From Tillandsia leiboldiana (Eukaryota > Streptophyta > Magnoliopsida > Poales > Bromeliaceae), in the NCBI GenBank assembly GCA_029204045.2, contig CM055063.1, positions 38,535,562-38,599,561 on the forward strand: DNA of 64,000 bases, given 5' to 3'. The notes under the pieces were generated by a model, which was given only the letters and a program-made list of their open reading frames with translations, ran no database searches and was not told the DNA's origin. Made by a program: the position numbers and the translations under genes. Position 1 is the first letter of the stretch; the number at the start of each line of letters is the position of its first letter. Positions 12,666 through 24,251 of this stretch are shown here, piece by piece.

Positions 12666-13699
12666 AGTAGGTTCATGTGGAAATCCAGTCCGGAACACCC
12701 TTGGTTCAGTCCGGACCCCGAACGTGGATTTTGCAGAAATCGCATGAACAGTCTGGACCATGGGTATTTCAGTCCGGTCCCCGAACACTGTTTTTTTAGG
12801 AATTCTCTGAAAAACAACGACAGTCCGGATCAAGCCAAATCCAGTCCGGACCGTTGTGCGGGAAAAAGTTTGTTACAGTTAGTTTTTGATTCTTATCCAC
12901 TTCCAATGGTTTCTAACCTATAAGTAAACCCTAATTTCATCTTTTAGGGTAATCCAAAAGTAAGTTTTGTACTCCGTAAATAACCGAAAAAAATTAACGG
13001 AGAAAAACTTAGAAAAATCCACATATAGAGAAGAAAGGAAAAACTAGATCTATTCTATGTTTCTTCATCTATATGGATTAATTTGATTCTAGGTTTTCAA
13101 ACTCGGATTTTGAGTAGAATCAAATTAATGAATACTTAGATGGTATTTCCGATCTATCTTTGATCTAAGTATTCGGCGGATTGTCACCACCAACAAAACA
13201 ACGATTTTCCCAAAAATCGGCGCGTGGATTCGCGTGGCCTTGTGGATTCAAGGTGCTACCGCTCTCGTGGATTCGGAGCGAGGTACGTTCGTGTGATCGA
13301 GGCATACTACTTAGTGGAGACCGTGGATTCAGTTGGACGTCGTGGACTCGACGTTGGACGCCGTGGATTCGGCGTTGGACGCAAATCGTGGATTCGAGGC
13401 GCGTTGCGGAGCGAGCGGAGAAGATCAACTCAGAGCGTATGGAAAAAGGTTGAGTCGTGTGTGAGTACAGTATATCACCTTTGTACGTGTTTAATCTTAG
13501 TTGATTTCACCGTGTGATCGGTCCCGTGGTTTTTTACTCCTGGTTTTGGAGTTTTTCCTCGTAAAATCTTGCGAGTTATTTACTTTTCCGCATTGGGTTA
13601 TTTTTACGCAAAGATTTTGGTGTGTTTATTGTTTACACCTATTCACCCCCCTCTAGGTGTTTTTTCCCCTGTTCAGATCCATATAGTTATAACCCAACA
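12666..13699 (+). repeat. Copia 3' LTR, copy 1, second part
   Basis: This continues the LTR from 5661, with CAGTCCGGACCCCGAACG-type repeats (12685-12855) and the remainder of the LTR ending ATAACCCAACA at 13699. It is the same length and order as in the LTRs of the complete copy. The short ORFs between 13165 and 13517 lie in repeated GTGGATTCG-type sequence shared by all LTR copies and are not genes. Confidence 0.88.
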
Positions 13700-15676
13700 G
13701 GGTCGAGAGATTTCATGGTCCTGATGTTTGGTTTGTTGCAGTTGTCTTCGATGCCTCCGAGATGTCGTGAAGCGACGAGGGCCCGTTCAGCCTTAGATGA
13801 GGAGCCCGAGCAGCGGGAGGCTGAACTGGCAGAGCAGAGTGAGGTCCGAGAGTTGTGGGCCCAGGTAGCCCAGATGTCAAAGGTGTTACGACTCCAGGAG
13901 GAGACGACTAGACGCCAGGAAGAGAACATGGAGCGCATGATGCGCATGCTTGAGCAGAGAGCATCTCCGGTGGTATTGCCAGTAGTACCTCCGGCCGCGA
14001 CATCGTCGACTTCGACCCAGATAGCACCGTTGACGGTACAGGAGCAGCGAGAGCTTACTGATCGGTTGTTGTATATCAGCCAGTTCCATCCCCCTCAGTT
14101 TTCAAGGCAGAGTTTGGAGCCTTGGGAGGCCGAGAACTGGATCGCTGCTATGGAGAAGCTGTTTGAGAAGCATCAGGTGCATTTGGCTATGCACTTTTTG
14201 GAGAGGGACGCCGAGATTTGGTGGCGTCGAGTTCGTCCTGTTGGACCACCGGGAGTGCAGTCGATGACTTGGAGCGAGTTTCGTGCTTTGCTGCTCGGGG
14301 TCTTCTTTCCCGACAGTGTGAAGTAGAAATTGTAAGGGGATCTGAGATGCCTGCAGCAGGGGAGTCGACCTCTTCAGGAGTATATTTGCGAGTTTCTGCG
14401 ATTACCGAACAGTGTGCCCCACGTTGCCTAGGAGGAGGCCCAGAAGGTTGATCTATTTGAGAGGGGACTACATCAGGATATCTATCACTTCGTGCATTCT
14501 CAGCGAGCGGCGACACTAGATGCAGCGATTAAGCATGCTCGGTGGGTTGACCGAGGATCTGCGATCATGTCTGAGAGGAGATAGAGACCAGGAGGTTCTC
14601 GATAGTCGAGGCACCAGCAGCAGTTTTAGGATGAGTGCGTCATTTGCGGTGGGCCACATTCACCGCCATAGTCTAACCACAGACTGGGGTGATGCTTTTC
14701 ATGTGGACAGTCAGGACATTTCCATGCAGCGTGCCCCGGACCAGTGCGCATGGTACTACCGCTTGCGACGACACCCCCACTACCTCTTCAGGATGAAGGA
14801 GCTCCTCCGATTTATCGCCAGGCAAATGGCAGATAAGGCCACGATGTCGGGACAGACAGAGAGTCGACCACCAGCATCGAGCGGATGAGATTGTGTAGTC
14901 GTTTGGAGGGCGCCATGATAGCGGATCACGTCATACTAGGTGTGGTTTTCTTTATAGTCATCGGAGTTAGAGCACGTTTGATACCGACACCTCTTATGCA
15001 TGTTTCAGTGGAACATTTGCATCTTTGCATGGGCCAGAGATAGGACCGTTAGCTTGTGCATGTGAGGTTCAGATTCTAGATCACGTGTTGCACGTTGGTG
15101 AGTGTTGTCGGTCCTGCCCAATGCAGTGAGGACCTTGGATTTGGTCCATTGATTGGTTAGTTCTACAGTAGCTCCAAGATTTTGATATGGTGGTTGGATA
15201 TGGGTTGGTTATCCCAGTAGTATGCTACCATTGATGGCCGAGGGAGGACGGTGACCCTCCGTGGACCTGGTCAGGAGGAGTATGTTTACAGAGGATGCCA
15301 GAGCACGACAGGAGTTGAGTCGTGGTTGTATCACTTTTCTAGCGACTGTAGAGGAGGTGCCTACTGCGGCATCGAGACTAAAGGATATCCTTATCGCCCG
15401 TGAGATCCTGGGCGTGAGTCCACCTGAGCTGATGATGATGCCGCCGGTTAGGGAGATTGAGATTGCGATTGACGTGGTTCTGGGAACCACGCCAACTTCA
15501 ACAGCGCCTCATTGAGTATCACCAGTAAAGCTGAGACAGATAATAGCGCAGTTGCGGGATCTGATGGATCGAGAGGTCTGTTTGACCCAGTGCCCTGTCG
15601 TTGATTTGCGACGGTGAGGATCCAGGAGGTTGATACTTGAGTATGATTTCACGCCGTTGATACACGGTGGTGATGC
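13700..15676 (+). pseudogene. Ty3/gypsy gag, protease and RT start, decayed
   Basis: A gag-like ORF starts at ATG 13751 (MPPRCREATRARSALDEEPE) and is open to 14326. It contains a Gln/Glu/Arg-rich heptad region and the retrotransposon gag core (WEAENWIAAMEKLF, DAEIWWRRV, WSEFRALLLGVFFP). Frames then break. Still recognisable are QEYICEFLRLPNSV, AAIKHARWVDRGS, a CCHC knuckle CFSCGQSGHFHAAC near 14694-14735, and the protease to RT linker with MMPPVREIEIAIDVVLGTTP near 15430-15500. The first 50 bases are gypsy leader. The copia element at 15677 interrupts the RT, and the other half resumes at 46053. The set resembles Tekay-type chromoviruses. The number of stops and frameshifts shows an old, dead element. 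Confidence 0.85.
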
Positions 15677-16972
15677 TGTTAAGGAATTTGTATTGGCGTA
15701 TTTCGTAAAAGTGGTTAAGTCTTGAAGATTGAAGATGAAGATGTTTGAATCATATACCTCAATTTCAAGAAAGAAGAATTCCAAAGGATCAGGTACGTTT
15801 AACTAAATAAGTTTGGTGATCCGAATACTTCTTATAGTGTAGAAACACTTGGATGGGTTTTTAACTGCATAAAAATAAAAAACTGGGCATGTAATATGTT
15901 CAGGATCCGGATCAGGATACTCCAGTCCGGACCCCGAACATATGTAGGTTTATGCGGAATTTTAGTCCGGACCTTCCCTGGTTCAGTCCGGACCCCGAAC
16001 GTGGATTCTGTAGAAATCGCATGAACAGTCCGGACCGTTTATCTTTCAATCCGGACCCCGAACATGATTTTCTGGAAAAGCTCTGTTTATTGACGACAGT
16101 CCGGACCCTACTTATTCCAGTCCGGACCGTCGACCCGAAAATTTCCAAATAAGGTGGTTTTTGATTCTTATCCTCTTCCAAAGGTTTCTAACCTATAAGT
16201 AAACCCTAATTTCATCTTTTAGGGTAATCCAAAAGAAGTTTTGTAGTCCGTAAATGACCGAGAAAAATTAACGAAGAAAAACTTAGAAAAATCCACATAT
16301 AGAGAAGAAAGGAAAAACTACATCTATTCAATGTTTCTTCATCTATATTGATTAATTTGATTATAGGATTTCAAACTCAGATTTTGAGTAGAATCAAATT
16401 AATGAATACTTAGATGGTATTTCCGATCTATCTTTGATCTAAGTATTCGGCGGATTTTCACCACCAACAAAACAACGATTTTCCCAAAAATCGGCGCGTG
16501 GATTCGCGTGGCCTTGTGGATTCAAGGTGCTACCGCTCTCGTGGATTCGGAGCGAGGTACGTTCGTGTGATCGAGACGTACTACTTGGTGGAGACCGTGG
16601 ATTCGGTTGGACGTCGTGGATTCGATGTTGGACGCCGTGGATTCGGCGTTTGACGCAAATCGTGGATTCAAGGCGCGTTGCGGAGCGAGCAGAGAAGATC
16701 AACTAGGAGCGTATGGAAAAAGGTTGAGTCGTGTGTGAGTGCGTTATATCACCTTTGTACGTGTTTAATTCTAGTGGATTTCACCGTGTGATCGGTCCCG
16801 TGGTTTTTTACTCCTGGTTTGGAGTTTTCCACGTAAAATCTCTGCGTGTTATTTACTTTTCCGCATTGGGTTATTTTTACGCAAAGATTTTGGTGTGTTT
16901 ATTGTTTACACCTATTCACCCCCCTCTAGGTGTTTTTTCCCCTGTTTAGATATATATTTAACATAACCCACA
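15677..16972 (+). repeat. 5' LTR of copia copy 2
   Basis: This LTR is equal in length to the 3' LTR with scattered substitutions. U3 carries an array of AGTCCGGACC motifs (15923-16135). A TATA-like sequence near 16148 is degraded (AAATAAGG) where the 3' LTR has CATATAAGG. The end is followed two bases later by the primer-binding site. Confidence 0.93.
15923..16135 (+). promoter_or_regulatory. Array of CCGGAC palindromes in copia U3
   Basis: About seven copies of (C)AGTCCGGACC are present, several extended as CCCCGAACG, just upstream of the TATA-like position. The core TCCGGA is palindromic and CpG-containing. Arrays of CpG-rich CCGGAC palindromes are, as I recall, a noted feature of Sirevirus LTRs. 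The matching array in the 3' LTR is at 45003-45212. Confidence 0.7.
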
Positions 16973-16974
16973 AG

Positions 16975-16986
16975 TGGTATCAGAGC
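16975..16986 (+). promoter_or_regulatory. Primer-binding site, tRNA-Met type
   Basis: TGGTATCAGAGC begins two bases after the 5' LTR. It is complementary to the 3' end of plant initiator tRNA-Met, which primes minus-strand synthesis. Confidence 0.92.
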
Positions 16987-17005
16987 GGGAATAGGGTTGT
17001 AAACA

Positions 17006-17770
17006 ATGGTTGAAGGTGGAAACATCAACAGACCACCGTTCTTCGATGGAACAAACTATGCTTACTGGAAAGTACGCATGAGAGCGTTTTTAATTTCCAT
17101 CGATGAACGGGTGTGGCAATCAATCGAGTTTGGGTGGTCAAATCCTACTGAAATTATTGCTGATGTTCGCACCATCAAACCTAGGTCGAAATGGACCAAG
17201 GAAGAAATTGATGGATCTTCTTACAACGGCAAAGGAATTAACGCCTTATTTAATGCTTTGTCGCAAACCGAATTCTCTCGCGTCTCACATGAGGGAATAA
17301 GCCTTGTGAAGATTCAAAAACTGCAAATGCTTACGAGCAAATTTGACTCTATTTTTATGGCAGAAAATTATTCTTTCACAGATTATTATACACGATTGCA
17401 AGATATCGTTAATACATGTGCTAACTTGGGAGAGAAAATTCCAGAATCTAAAGTTGTAAGAAAGATTTTAAGGACTCTTCCTGAAAGATTTTGCCCTAAG
17501 GTTGCGGCCATTGAAACAGTTAAACATCCGGACGAAATCCGTGTAGAAGAATTAGTTGGTACACTTCAAACTTATGAAATGACTTTTCCTACTAACTATT
17601 CTTCTAGAAAGCCATCTTCTTCTAAGTCTTCAGGTTATGCGTTGAAATCAACAAAGGAAGAAGAAGCGGATTCATCCTCCTCAGACGATGACGACAATCT
17701 ATCAATGGAGGATTTCGAGAAGCAACTTGCAGTCTTGACGAGGAAATTTCGCCGAAACTTTCGAAGGGGT
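17006..17770 (+). pseudogene. gag: Copia gag, first part (interrupted)
   Basis: ATG 17006 lies 20 bases after the primer site and opens a 255-codon frame before the insertion at 17771. The start MVEGGNINRPPFFDGTNYAY and the following WKVRMRAFL are the canonical copia gag N-terminus. The core continues with LFNALSQTEFSRVS, the spacer LLTRKF-type motif (AVLTRKFRRNFRRG) and an acidic Ser/Asp run near the break. Gag forms the capsid that packages element RNA. The frame then enters the inserted gypsy LTR and soon stops, so the product would be a truncated capsid protein. The rest of gag is at 30324-30981 and 37403 onward. Apart from the insertions this segment is undamaged. Confidence 0.9.
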
Positions 17771-18330
17771 TGTGAGGACCCGAAGTTTCGCAAGAGGATT
17801 ACTGTTGGATCAACAGAGCTTCCGCAGTGTGTTTGGCAGCTTATGGAGGCCTATACTGTGTATTGGAGGTGTTTGTGCACAAATTGGATCCAAGTGTTGG
17901 ACTCAGTGTGTTGAATGGATCCCGAGAGTAGTCGGAAGACCCCGTCGAGTGTTTAGAAGTGTTCTCGCGCGGAACAGATATCAAAATTGGACTCATCGCG
18001 AAATTTGGGTTAAAAACACTTGTCTGGATGCATTCGGTAAATTTTGGAATTAGAATTTGGCAAATCGGACACCGGATTTGGACTCAGCGCGCGAAAACGA
18101 TGAAATGGACTATTCATTTGTATTTTTCGGAGGCCGGATGTGAAAACACGGTTTTCGACGCGCTTGGCACAGTTCCGGCGGCCAGCGGGCAGCGGCGGCT
18201 GCCAGCGGCGGAGAGCGGCGGACGGGCTCGGGCAGGTGGCGGAGCGGCCGCGGGCAGCGCGCGAGCAGGCGCGCGGGCGCGCGAGCAGGCGCGCGGGCGC
18301 GCTGGCAGCCGCGCGGTGCACGGGAGCGCG

Positions 18331-18788
18331 TTGCACACGTGGCGGCGTGCGGTAGGGTCGGTTCAGTGGGCGCGGTTCACGGAGTGGTGCGGGGTGGAGC
18401 ATGGACCGGGCGGGACACGTGTTGGCTTCCGGTTGGCTGGCTCAGGTAGGTGGGGTCCACCGTGGCGCAGGGGGTTGCCTCGGGATACGGGCCTGGCAGG
18501 TGGAGCAGGCGGCGGGCGCGGCGCGCACGTGGGGCTGTCGGCGCGCTGACCAGCGTTTTCCCGCGCGTGGGCGCGCCACGCGCCAGCTTCCGCGCTGGCC
18601 ACGTAGCATGCGTGGGTTGGCCGCATCGGCTGTTGCCAGTTTTGGGACTACGTGGCGCTGGGTGGCTGATTCGGGCGTTCTGCGTTTTGGAGCTCGCAGC
18701 GGATTCGGGCGCGCGAATCCCGTGTGGGCGCCCGAATCCAGGGACACAATGGGTATTTTGGGATTTGTTTTCCCAGCCTATAAATAGG
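18331..18788 (+). promoter_or_regulatory. LTR promoter: CACGTG boxes and TATA
   Basis: CACGTG is at 18336, 18416 and 18526, with the variant CACGTA near 18600. GGTTGGC-type (reverse CCAAT-like) sequences follow within about 10-20 bases. CCTATAAATAGG at 18777-18788 is a strong TATA box. The same TATA and boxes are repeated in the second LTR (TATA about 27751-27762). Confidence 0.6.
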
Positions 18789-20257
18789 CCATGAACAACC
18801 GCTTGTATCTCGTTTCCTGCTCATCTTCTCATAGTGCCGCCTTCACAAGAATTCGTCCTCTCCCAGAGCTGGTTCCATCTACAGATTCCCAAATTTTTTC
18901 GCGGCACGCATCCCAAGGTTTTCATTTTTAAGGCACGGCGCCACACTCGTTCATTTGTGATCTCCTTCGTCGCGGTTTGGGTACGAGGACTCCCCCGGCT
19001 TACTCCGACCACCGTTTTCGTCGATTCTTGCGCCGGTGGCTTCACGACAGGTAGGGCTATGATCTTCGTGATTTGAGTTTCCCATCGTTTCGAGTTTATC
19101 TTGGAGTTTCCCGAGCTTTCTTTTGACCCATTTTCGTGGGCGGAGTTTTGGACAGCGCCACAGTGTTTCAGCGATAACTTTGCGCTCAGGCATCGGATTA
19201 AGGCGTGCCAATAGTCGTTTTGTATCTACACATCGCAACGAACATCCTCAAATTTTTTTGGAATTTTTGGAGGTAGGCACGAAGGTGAAAATCCCACGTT
19301 TTCTGGGAGGAGTTGTACAGATTTTGTTCTTGGGAATTTCGGGATGGCTATCTTGTTGATTTTGTAACTCGGCCTACAGGTATCGGATTTGGGTGTGCGA
19401 GTACTCATTTCGATCGTCTCGACGCGAAGATCGCAGCGGCAATTTTTTGGGAATTTTTGGTCTATCTCACATGTAAAAATAGGGCATCTTTGGGACTGAA
19501 TTCCGAGACAGCATGTATTTGGGTACTTGTGTGTTTATTTGTGTGTACGTTAGGGTTATTTTTTTGTATAGTGATCGCGGCGGTTTATCTCTTGGGCGAG
19601 AGCACTTTTCGGACTTTGATTTAACGATCGAGGTGGGTGGTTGCTATATCCCTCTATTCTGACATACCCCTAGAAATATTAGAGAGATCCTCTCATTGGA
19701 TACATTGAATGATTACCTAATGGACTTGCATGCTTAAGTTAAATGATTGTGAGCCTATCTTATGGAAATTACTATTGTGGAAATCTGATAGTGGTTGGGA
19801 CTTATACACGTTTGTATGGATATAGTATTGGCACTTAACCTTGCATGTGAAATTTACTTTCATGTTGGGATAAAATAAAATGTCTTGTGGGAGGGTACCA
19901 CTTGAGGATCTTTTGGGACATGCATAGGTGGATGATTTAGGTGAGGGAAATTTGTGGATTTTAGACATGTGTGGTTGGATAATGATTTTAGCATGATGGT
20001 CATATCTATGCGGAGCTAGTAAATGATACACATGTGGAACCACTATTTGTCACACTTTCTTTATCTTTCATGAGGACATATGCATGCTTGTATGGACATC
20101 TAGATAGGCCATCTTTTATCGCTACACTTTCATGCTGGAACTTGACTTAGGAGAAACCTTCTTTGCTTCTGTTCTCCTCATTCTTTAGTCAGGAGGTTAT
20201 TATTGCTCGGGTTTGAGCAGGGGTTTGGGATAGTGTAGCCGGGGCCTGGATTGTGGA

Positions 20258-20600
20258 TTGTGGGTTTTGCGGCAACCGCGGATTTTGGGCGGTTGACCGG
20301 ATGTCGGTTATAGGACATCGGTGATAGGGCATGATTATGGACTAGAGGGCTTTGTGGCAACCGCGGATTTTGGGCGGTTGACCGGAGGTCAGGAGTTGGA
20401 CTTGAGGTGGTCGGTAGAGTTGCGGCTACCGCGGATAGTAGGCGGTTGACTGGATACATATTATTTTACCCGATTTTGGATTGGGGGGATTAAAGCGGCT
20501 ACCGCAGACAGTAGGCGGTTGACCGGAGGTCGGTTGTGAGACCTGGTTGTGGATTGTGAGGTATTGCGGCGATCGCGGATTTTGGGCGATTGACCGGATG
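20258..20600 (+). repeat. Five copies of the ACCGCGGAT...GGCGGTTGACCGG block
   Basis: Copies lie near 20267, 20352, 20419, 20492 and 20562, spaced about 65-85 bp apart. Each has an internal inverted motif (GCGG/ACCGC and CGGTT/ACCGG). The second LTR has the same five (29220-29560). Other LTR families in the window have one to three, so the block is an old shared LTR module that expands. Confidence 0.65.
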
Positions 20601-21484
20601 TTCATTTGTGCATCAGATTGGGGATCAGTATTCTTTTAGTGGAGGGGTGTGTTCCACTGGGGCTTTATAGTTGTGATCCAGACCTGCTTTTGATACTTAT
20701 CACACCGGCGCGGTTATTGCCCGGTGATGCTTTCCTCGTGTGGGTCGCTCCCCTCGAGTTCCCCTCCGGAGTCCGGGGTCAGACAGTTATTGATAGTTTT
20801 GCTATCACATCGGCGCGGCTTATTTGCCCGATGATGAGGGCGGCAGCAGGAGTTTTGCTATCACATCGGCGCGGCCTACTTGCCCGATTATGAGGGCGGT
20901 ACAAATTGGGTCCATCTGGGACGTTCGGTTACTGTTGCATACGGTTATTCCAGTCTAGGACTGTATTTTAGAGGCATAGTAGTGGTAGTTTCCTTTCTTC
21001 CGCAGTCATTATTGCTTACCACACTTCTTTCCTTTTTGCCTCTGGTAGACCTAGTGGGTGTGTCAGAGTTTGAGGTTTACCCACTAGGGTAGGCTACTGG
21101 TTTACTAGTAGTTCTCACCCCTATTCTTCTTTCCTATTTTTCTTCTCCCTTGTTTTGCAGTGTCTTCTGCGAGTGCTGCTGGGCTTTCAGCGGCGGGTCG
21201 AGGAGAGAGGCGGCTGAGTAGATAGATCTCGAGGCAGGATGAGCGTGTTAGCTAGACTGTTGGTGTCCCCATGTTCCTCAGACGGTTGTACTTTTACTCT
21301 TGGGACTGGCTTTTGCCAGCAGATTGTATTTATTTTTGGTGAGCTGGGAAAGACAGATGTATCATTTATATAGATGTATTGTATTTTATTTCCAGCTTTA
21401 TTCTGAGATGTATTAGTTTTAGTTCAGCTCTGTTTTTATTGCTCTTTTATTATTATCTCTTTTATCTGAGTAGGTTTGGCGCTT

Positions 21485-21561
21485 CGTGTACGCGGGAAAT
21501 ACCGTGTGCACGGCGGATCTGTAGACGGGCCCGGGTTCTGGTTTACACCCGGCTCGTGACA
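21485..21561 (+). other. Terminal LTR hairpins
   Basis: CGTGTACGCGG (21485-21495) pairs with CCGTGTGCACG (21502-21512) using two wobble pairs. It is followed by the conserved GCGGATCTGT and a shorter CGGGT/ACCCG stem ending just before GTGACA. Confidence 0.5.
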
Positions 21562-21568
21562 GATTAGT

Positions 21569-21580
21569 TGGTATCAGAGC
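21569..21580 (+). promoter_or_regulatory. Primer-binding site, tRNA-Met type
   Basis: TGGTATCAGAGC lies 7 bases after the LTR end, preceded by GATTAGT, the usual spacing in gypsy elements of this type. Confidence 0.9.
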
Positions 21581-21983
21581 TTAGGGATAGGTTGGTTGGG
21601 ACTTAGGAAACCCTAGGATTTTGTGCGGACCCTAGGATGTTAGTGCGTGAGAGACGCGACATTTTGCGAAAGTCGGTGATTTATTTATTTGACTCTTCCT
21701 GTGAGTGAAGAGGGATCGACATATCCTATTTTTGTGGGACAGCTATGTTTGCTGCAGACAACATAAAGTTACAAAAATAGGGGGATGTCTTTGACTTTCG
21801 CTAGATTGGGTCGTGTGTTTGGGGTGTGCTGATTTGCGGTTTTGTCGTGGTGAGAGGTGTCTCCCCGACGTTGGGCCCTGACCCGGGTGCACCTTGGTGC
21901 GGCAGTTGGGTCTGAGCTGGTTGTTTCGGGCCGGATACCCAGACTAGAGTCTGAGAGCTCCAGACCCGAAGGGTAGTAGTGTT

Positions 21984-22195
21984 GGGGGGGGGGGGGGGGG
22001 GGGGGGGGGGCAGATTAGCAGAGCAGTGACACAGTTGTCGGAGCAGTGACACAGTTGTCAGAGCAGTGACACAGTTATCGGAGCAGCGCGGTGGCACAGT
22101 TGTCGGAGCAATGCCACAGTTGTCGGAGCAGTGACACAGTTGTCGGAGCAGTGACACAGTTGTCAGATCAGCGCAGTGGCACAGTTGTCGGAGTA
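21984..22195 (+). repeat. G27 run and ~20-bp minisatellite
   Basis: A run of 27 G is followed by about nine units of GGAGCAGTGACACAGTTGTC with small variants. The related leader at 63300-63345 has a single copy of this motif. This was therefore a local expansion in the leader, possibly also affected by sequencing slippage at the G run. Confidence 0.8.
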
Positions 22196-23824
22196 GTGAG
22201 TAGCCCCCTCCGTCCCGACGTTTAGTGCTGGGGCGCCGAGGCAGGGTGGATAGTTGACAGGGGGTAAGCTGTGGGATCTGCCGCCTGAGGCGAGTTTTGA
22301 TTGAGGCGCTTGGCGCCGGGTGATGGAGGACATATCAGTCGGAGGAGGCATTCTCGATTTCATTTTCCAGGATAGTGGATTTCTGAGACTATCGGAGCAC
22401 ATAGGTTACAGCGGTCGGTGTGGTACTAGGTTTGAGTTGCTCCGGGCTTTTGGGTTCGTATCTTTTTGATACGGGAGTATTCCCTTCTTGAAGGGTAGTG
22501 CTTTTGCTTCATTGCTTGGGTTAGGGGTAGGATGGTCACCACGTGCACGGGAGGCTTATTTTCCCGATCGCGCTTGGCACGTGGAGGAGAGTTGTTGGTC
22601 CTGCCCGGTGCAGCTTGAGTCCTGGATTTTGCCGGTAGACCTGATGGTCTTGGCTCAGCTGCGGGATGTTGTTGTGGTACCCGTTGGGCTGGCTGGTTCG
22701 GTTTTTCTTTCGTGGCGGTTGATTATGCCGTGAGGACAGTTTTCTTGGGGAGCCAGGCCCGGAGGTGTTGGTGTACCTGGGTTGCTTGAGGGTTATCTTC
22801 GCCTCTATAGTTTTGACTTCGTGCACGAGGCGGATGTTTCGCAGTGGATGCGTAGCCTTTTTGGCTGGGGTGGTTGAGGGACCTATGGCGGCGCCGGGAC
22901 TCAGGGATACCCCCTTTGGTTGCGAGTTCCCGGCTGTTCTCCTATTGGAGTTGTCTAGCATGTCACTAGTTTGGGTGTTGAGGACACAACTTCAGTATTC
23001 GATGTTTTGGGAATTTTTGTCAGACCAAGTGTGTCGCCTTTGGGGGCGCCGGTACTATTCGAGATGTGGAAGGTTGGTTCACTTCGGCTTTGTGTGGATC
23101 CCCGGGAATTAGGTGAAGTGACCATCTGGAGCTAGCACCCTTGTCGAGCATAGAGGATTTGTTTAACCAGCAGCAAGGGTCTTGTACTTTTTTGAAGATT
23201 GTTGCAATTTGGTTATCACCAATTGAAGGTGAAGGCTAAGGATTTCCCCGAAGACAGCTTTCAGGACAGTACGGGCAATGTGAGTTCACAATCATGCCTT
23301 ATGGATTGGCCAGTGCCCTGCTGCGATAATGGATTTGATGAACGGGATTGTTCGACCTTATTTGGATGCGTGTGGATTCAGGGAGCGGGGAAATTGCTTA
23401 TGCATTCCGGCGGCTTAAGGATTTGAGATCAAAGTCCGAGTGATCAGTTGGGGGACTTTATTTTGGATACCTCGGGAGTATGGAGGTATTTGGATCGAGC
23501 TTTTGTGCTGATGGACTCGTGGTTGGTTTACTGGGGGGGGGCCCTGGGAGGAGCGGATGCTTTTGCCGATGCAGGCTGCTTGGTCACTCGAGCGGTTAGC
23601 CCTGCTTACTTGGTTTGAGGTGGTGCGGTTTCCTAGAGTGCCTTCCTCTGTTTTGTTCTAGTTAGACCCCCGAGGATTACACCGCGTCTCTGGAGGAGGT
23701 ATTAGACAGCCCTGGGAGCTTGAGTGGTGGATGATTAGATATTTACCCCCTCTACTTGGTTGAGGTTCCGGGTTGAGGAATGACTTTAGTTTCGAGGACG
23801 AAACTTTCTTTTAGTGGGGGAGGA

Positions 23825-24251
23825 TGTGAGGACCCGAAGTTTCGCAAGAGGATTACTGTTGGATCAACAGAGCTTTTGTAGTGTGTTTGGCAGCTTCTTG
23901 GGGCCTGTATTGTGTATTGGAGGTGTTTGTGCACAAATTGGACACAAGTGTTGGACTCAGTGTGTTGAATGGATCCTGAGAGTAGTCGGAAGACCCCGTC
24001 GAGTGTTTAGAAGTGTTCTCGCGCGGAACAGATATCAAAATTGGACTCAGCGCGAAATTTGGGTTAAAAACACTTGTCTGGATGCATTCGGCAAATTTTG
24101 GAATTAGAATTTGGCAAATCGGACACCGGATTTGGACTCAGCGCGCGAAAACGATGAAAATGGACTATTCATTTGTATTTTTTGGAGCCCGGATGCGAAA
24201 ACACGGTTTTCGAGGCGCTTGGCACAGTTCCGGCGGCCGGCGGCCTGCGGT
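23825..24251 (+). repeat. 3' LTR of degenerate gypsy, first part
   Basis: It starts TGTGAGGACCCGAAG right after AGTGGGGGAGGA. It matches 17771-18195 closely, then stops where the solo LTR enters. Confidence 0.88.

Larger units (their letters stand above)
1096..13699 (+). mobile_element. Ty1/copia Sirevirus-like element, copy 1, 5'-truncated
   Basis: From 1096 the sequence is colinear with the 3' part of the complete copia element (from 40443): the RNase H end of pol, a 1.57-kb spacer, the third ORF, three purine-rich tracts and the 3' LTR. Everything upstream (5' LTR, gag, protease, integrase, most of RT) is missing. The 3' LTR (5391-5661 and 12666-13699, about 1.3 kb in total) is split by a reverse-oriented solo LTR. 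The LTR ends in CA at 13699. No target duplication can be checked because the 5' end is lost. The third ORF is broken, so this copy is dead. Confidence 0.88.
17771..21561 (+). repeat. 5' LTR of the degenerate gypsy element
   Basis: This is a 3,791-bp LTR reading TGTGAGG...CTCGTGACA. In order it has an upstream GC-rich block (18160-18560), CACGTG boxes, a TATA box CCTATAAATAGG (18777-18788), a leader with a splice-donor-like ACAG/GTAGGG (19043-19051), an AT-rich middle, five copies of a CGGTTGACCGG block (20258-20600) and terminal hairpins. No ORF in it looks like a gene; the GC-rich ones are shadow ORFs. Confidence 0.88.
21562..23824 (+). pseudogene. Decayed gypsy internal region
   Basis: The leader contains GCTGCAGACAACATAA, as in the leader at 62862, then a 27-base G run (21984-22010) and a minisatellite. 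Gag is essentially gone. Around 22740-22940 a translated stretch resembles the protease to RT linker (VYLGCLRVIFASIV, SGCVAFLAGVVEGP). Around 23200-23400, over frameshifts, RT motifs appear: KAKDFP, FRTRYGQCEF-like and MPYGLASAL (block B), then LMNGIVRPYLDACGF. At 23760-23824 the typical end of pol (FRGRNFL-like) runs into the polypurine tract. Reverse transcription could not be supported. The remaining motifs fix the orientation and the gypsy identity. Confidence 0.78.

Noticed and set aside
13165..13517. Short ORFs with GTGGATTCG-type repeats in the copia LTR
   Set aside because: The same sequence occurs in all copia LTR copies (16439-16702, 45519-45871) with frame changes. It is LTR repeat, not coding.
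20170..20240. GCTCGGGTTTGAGCAGGGG as a Pol III B box or tRNA piece
   Set aside because: It does not fit the B-box consensus, there is no A box or cloverleaf, and it recurs as a general LTR block.
21801..22157. 118-codon minus-strand ORF with a proline run
   Set aside because: The proline run is the G27 tract read backwards and the rest is the minisatellite.
22021..22195. Possible CRISPR-like array of short repeats
   Set aside because: The ~20-bp units are contiguous, with no unique spacers, and sit in a plant retrotransposon leader. It is a minisatellite.
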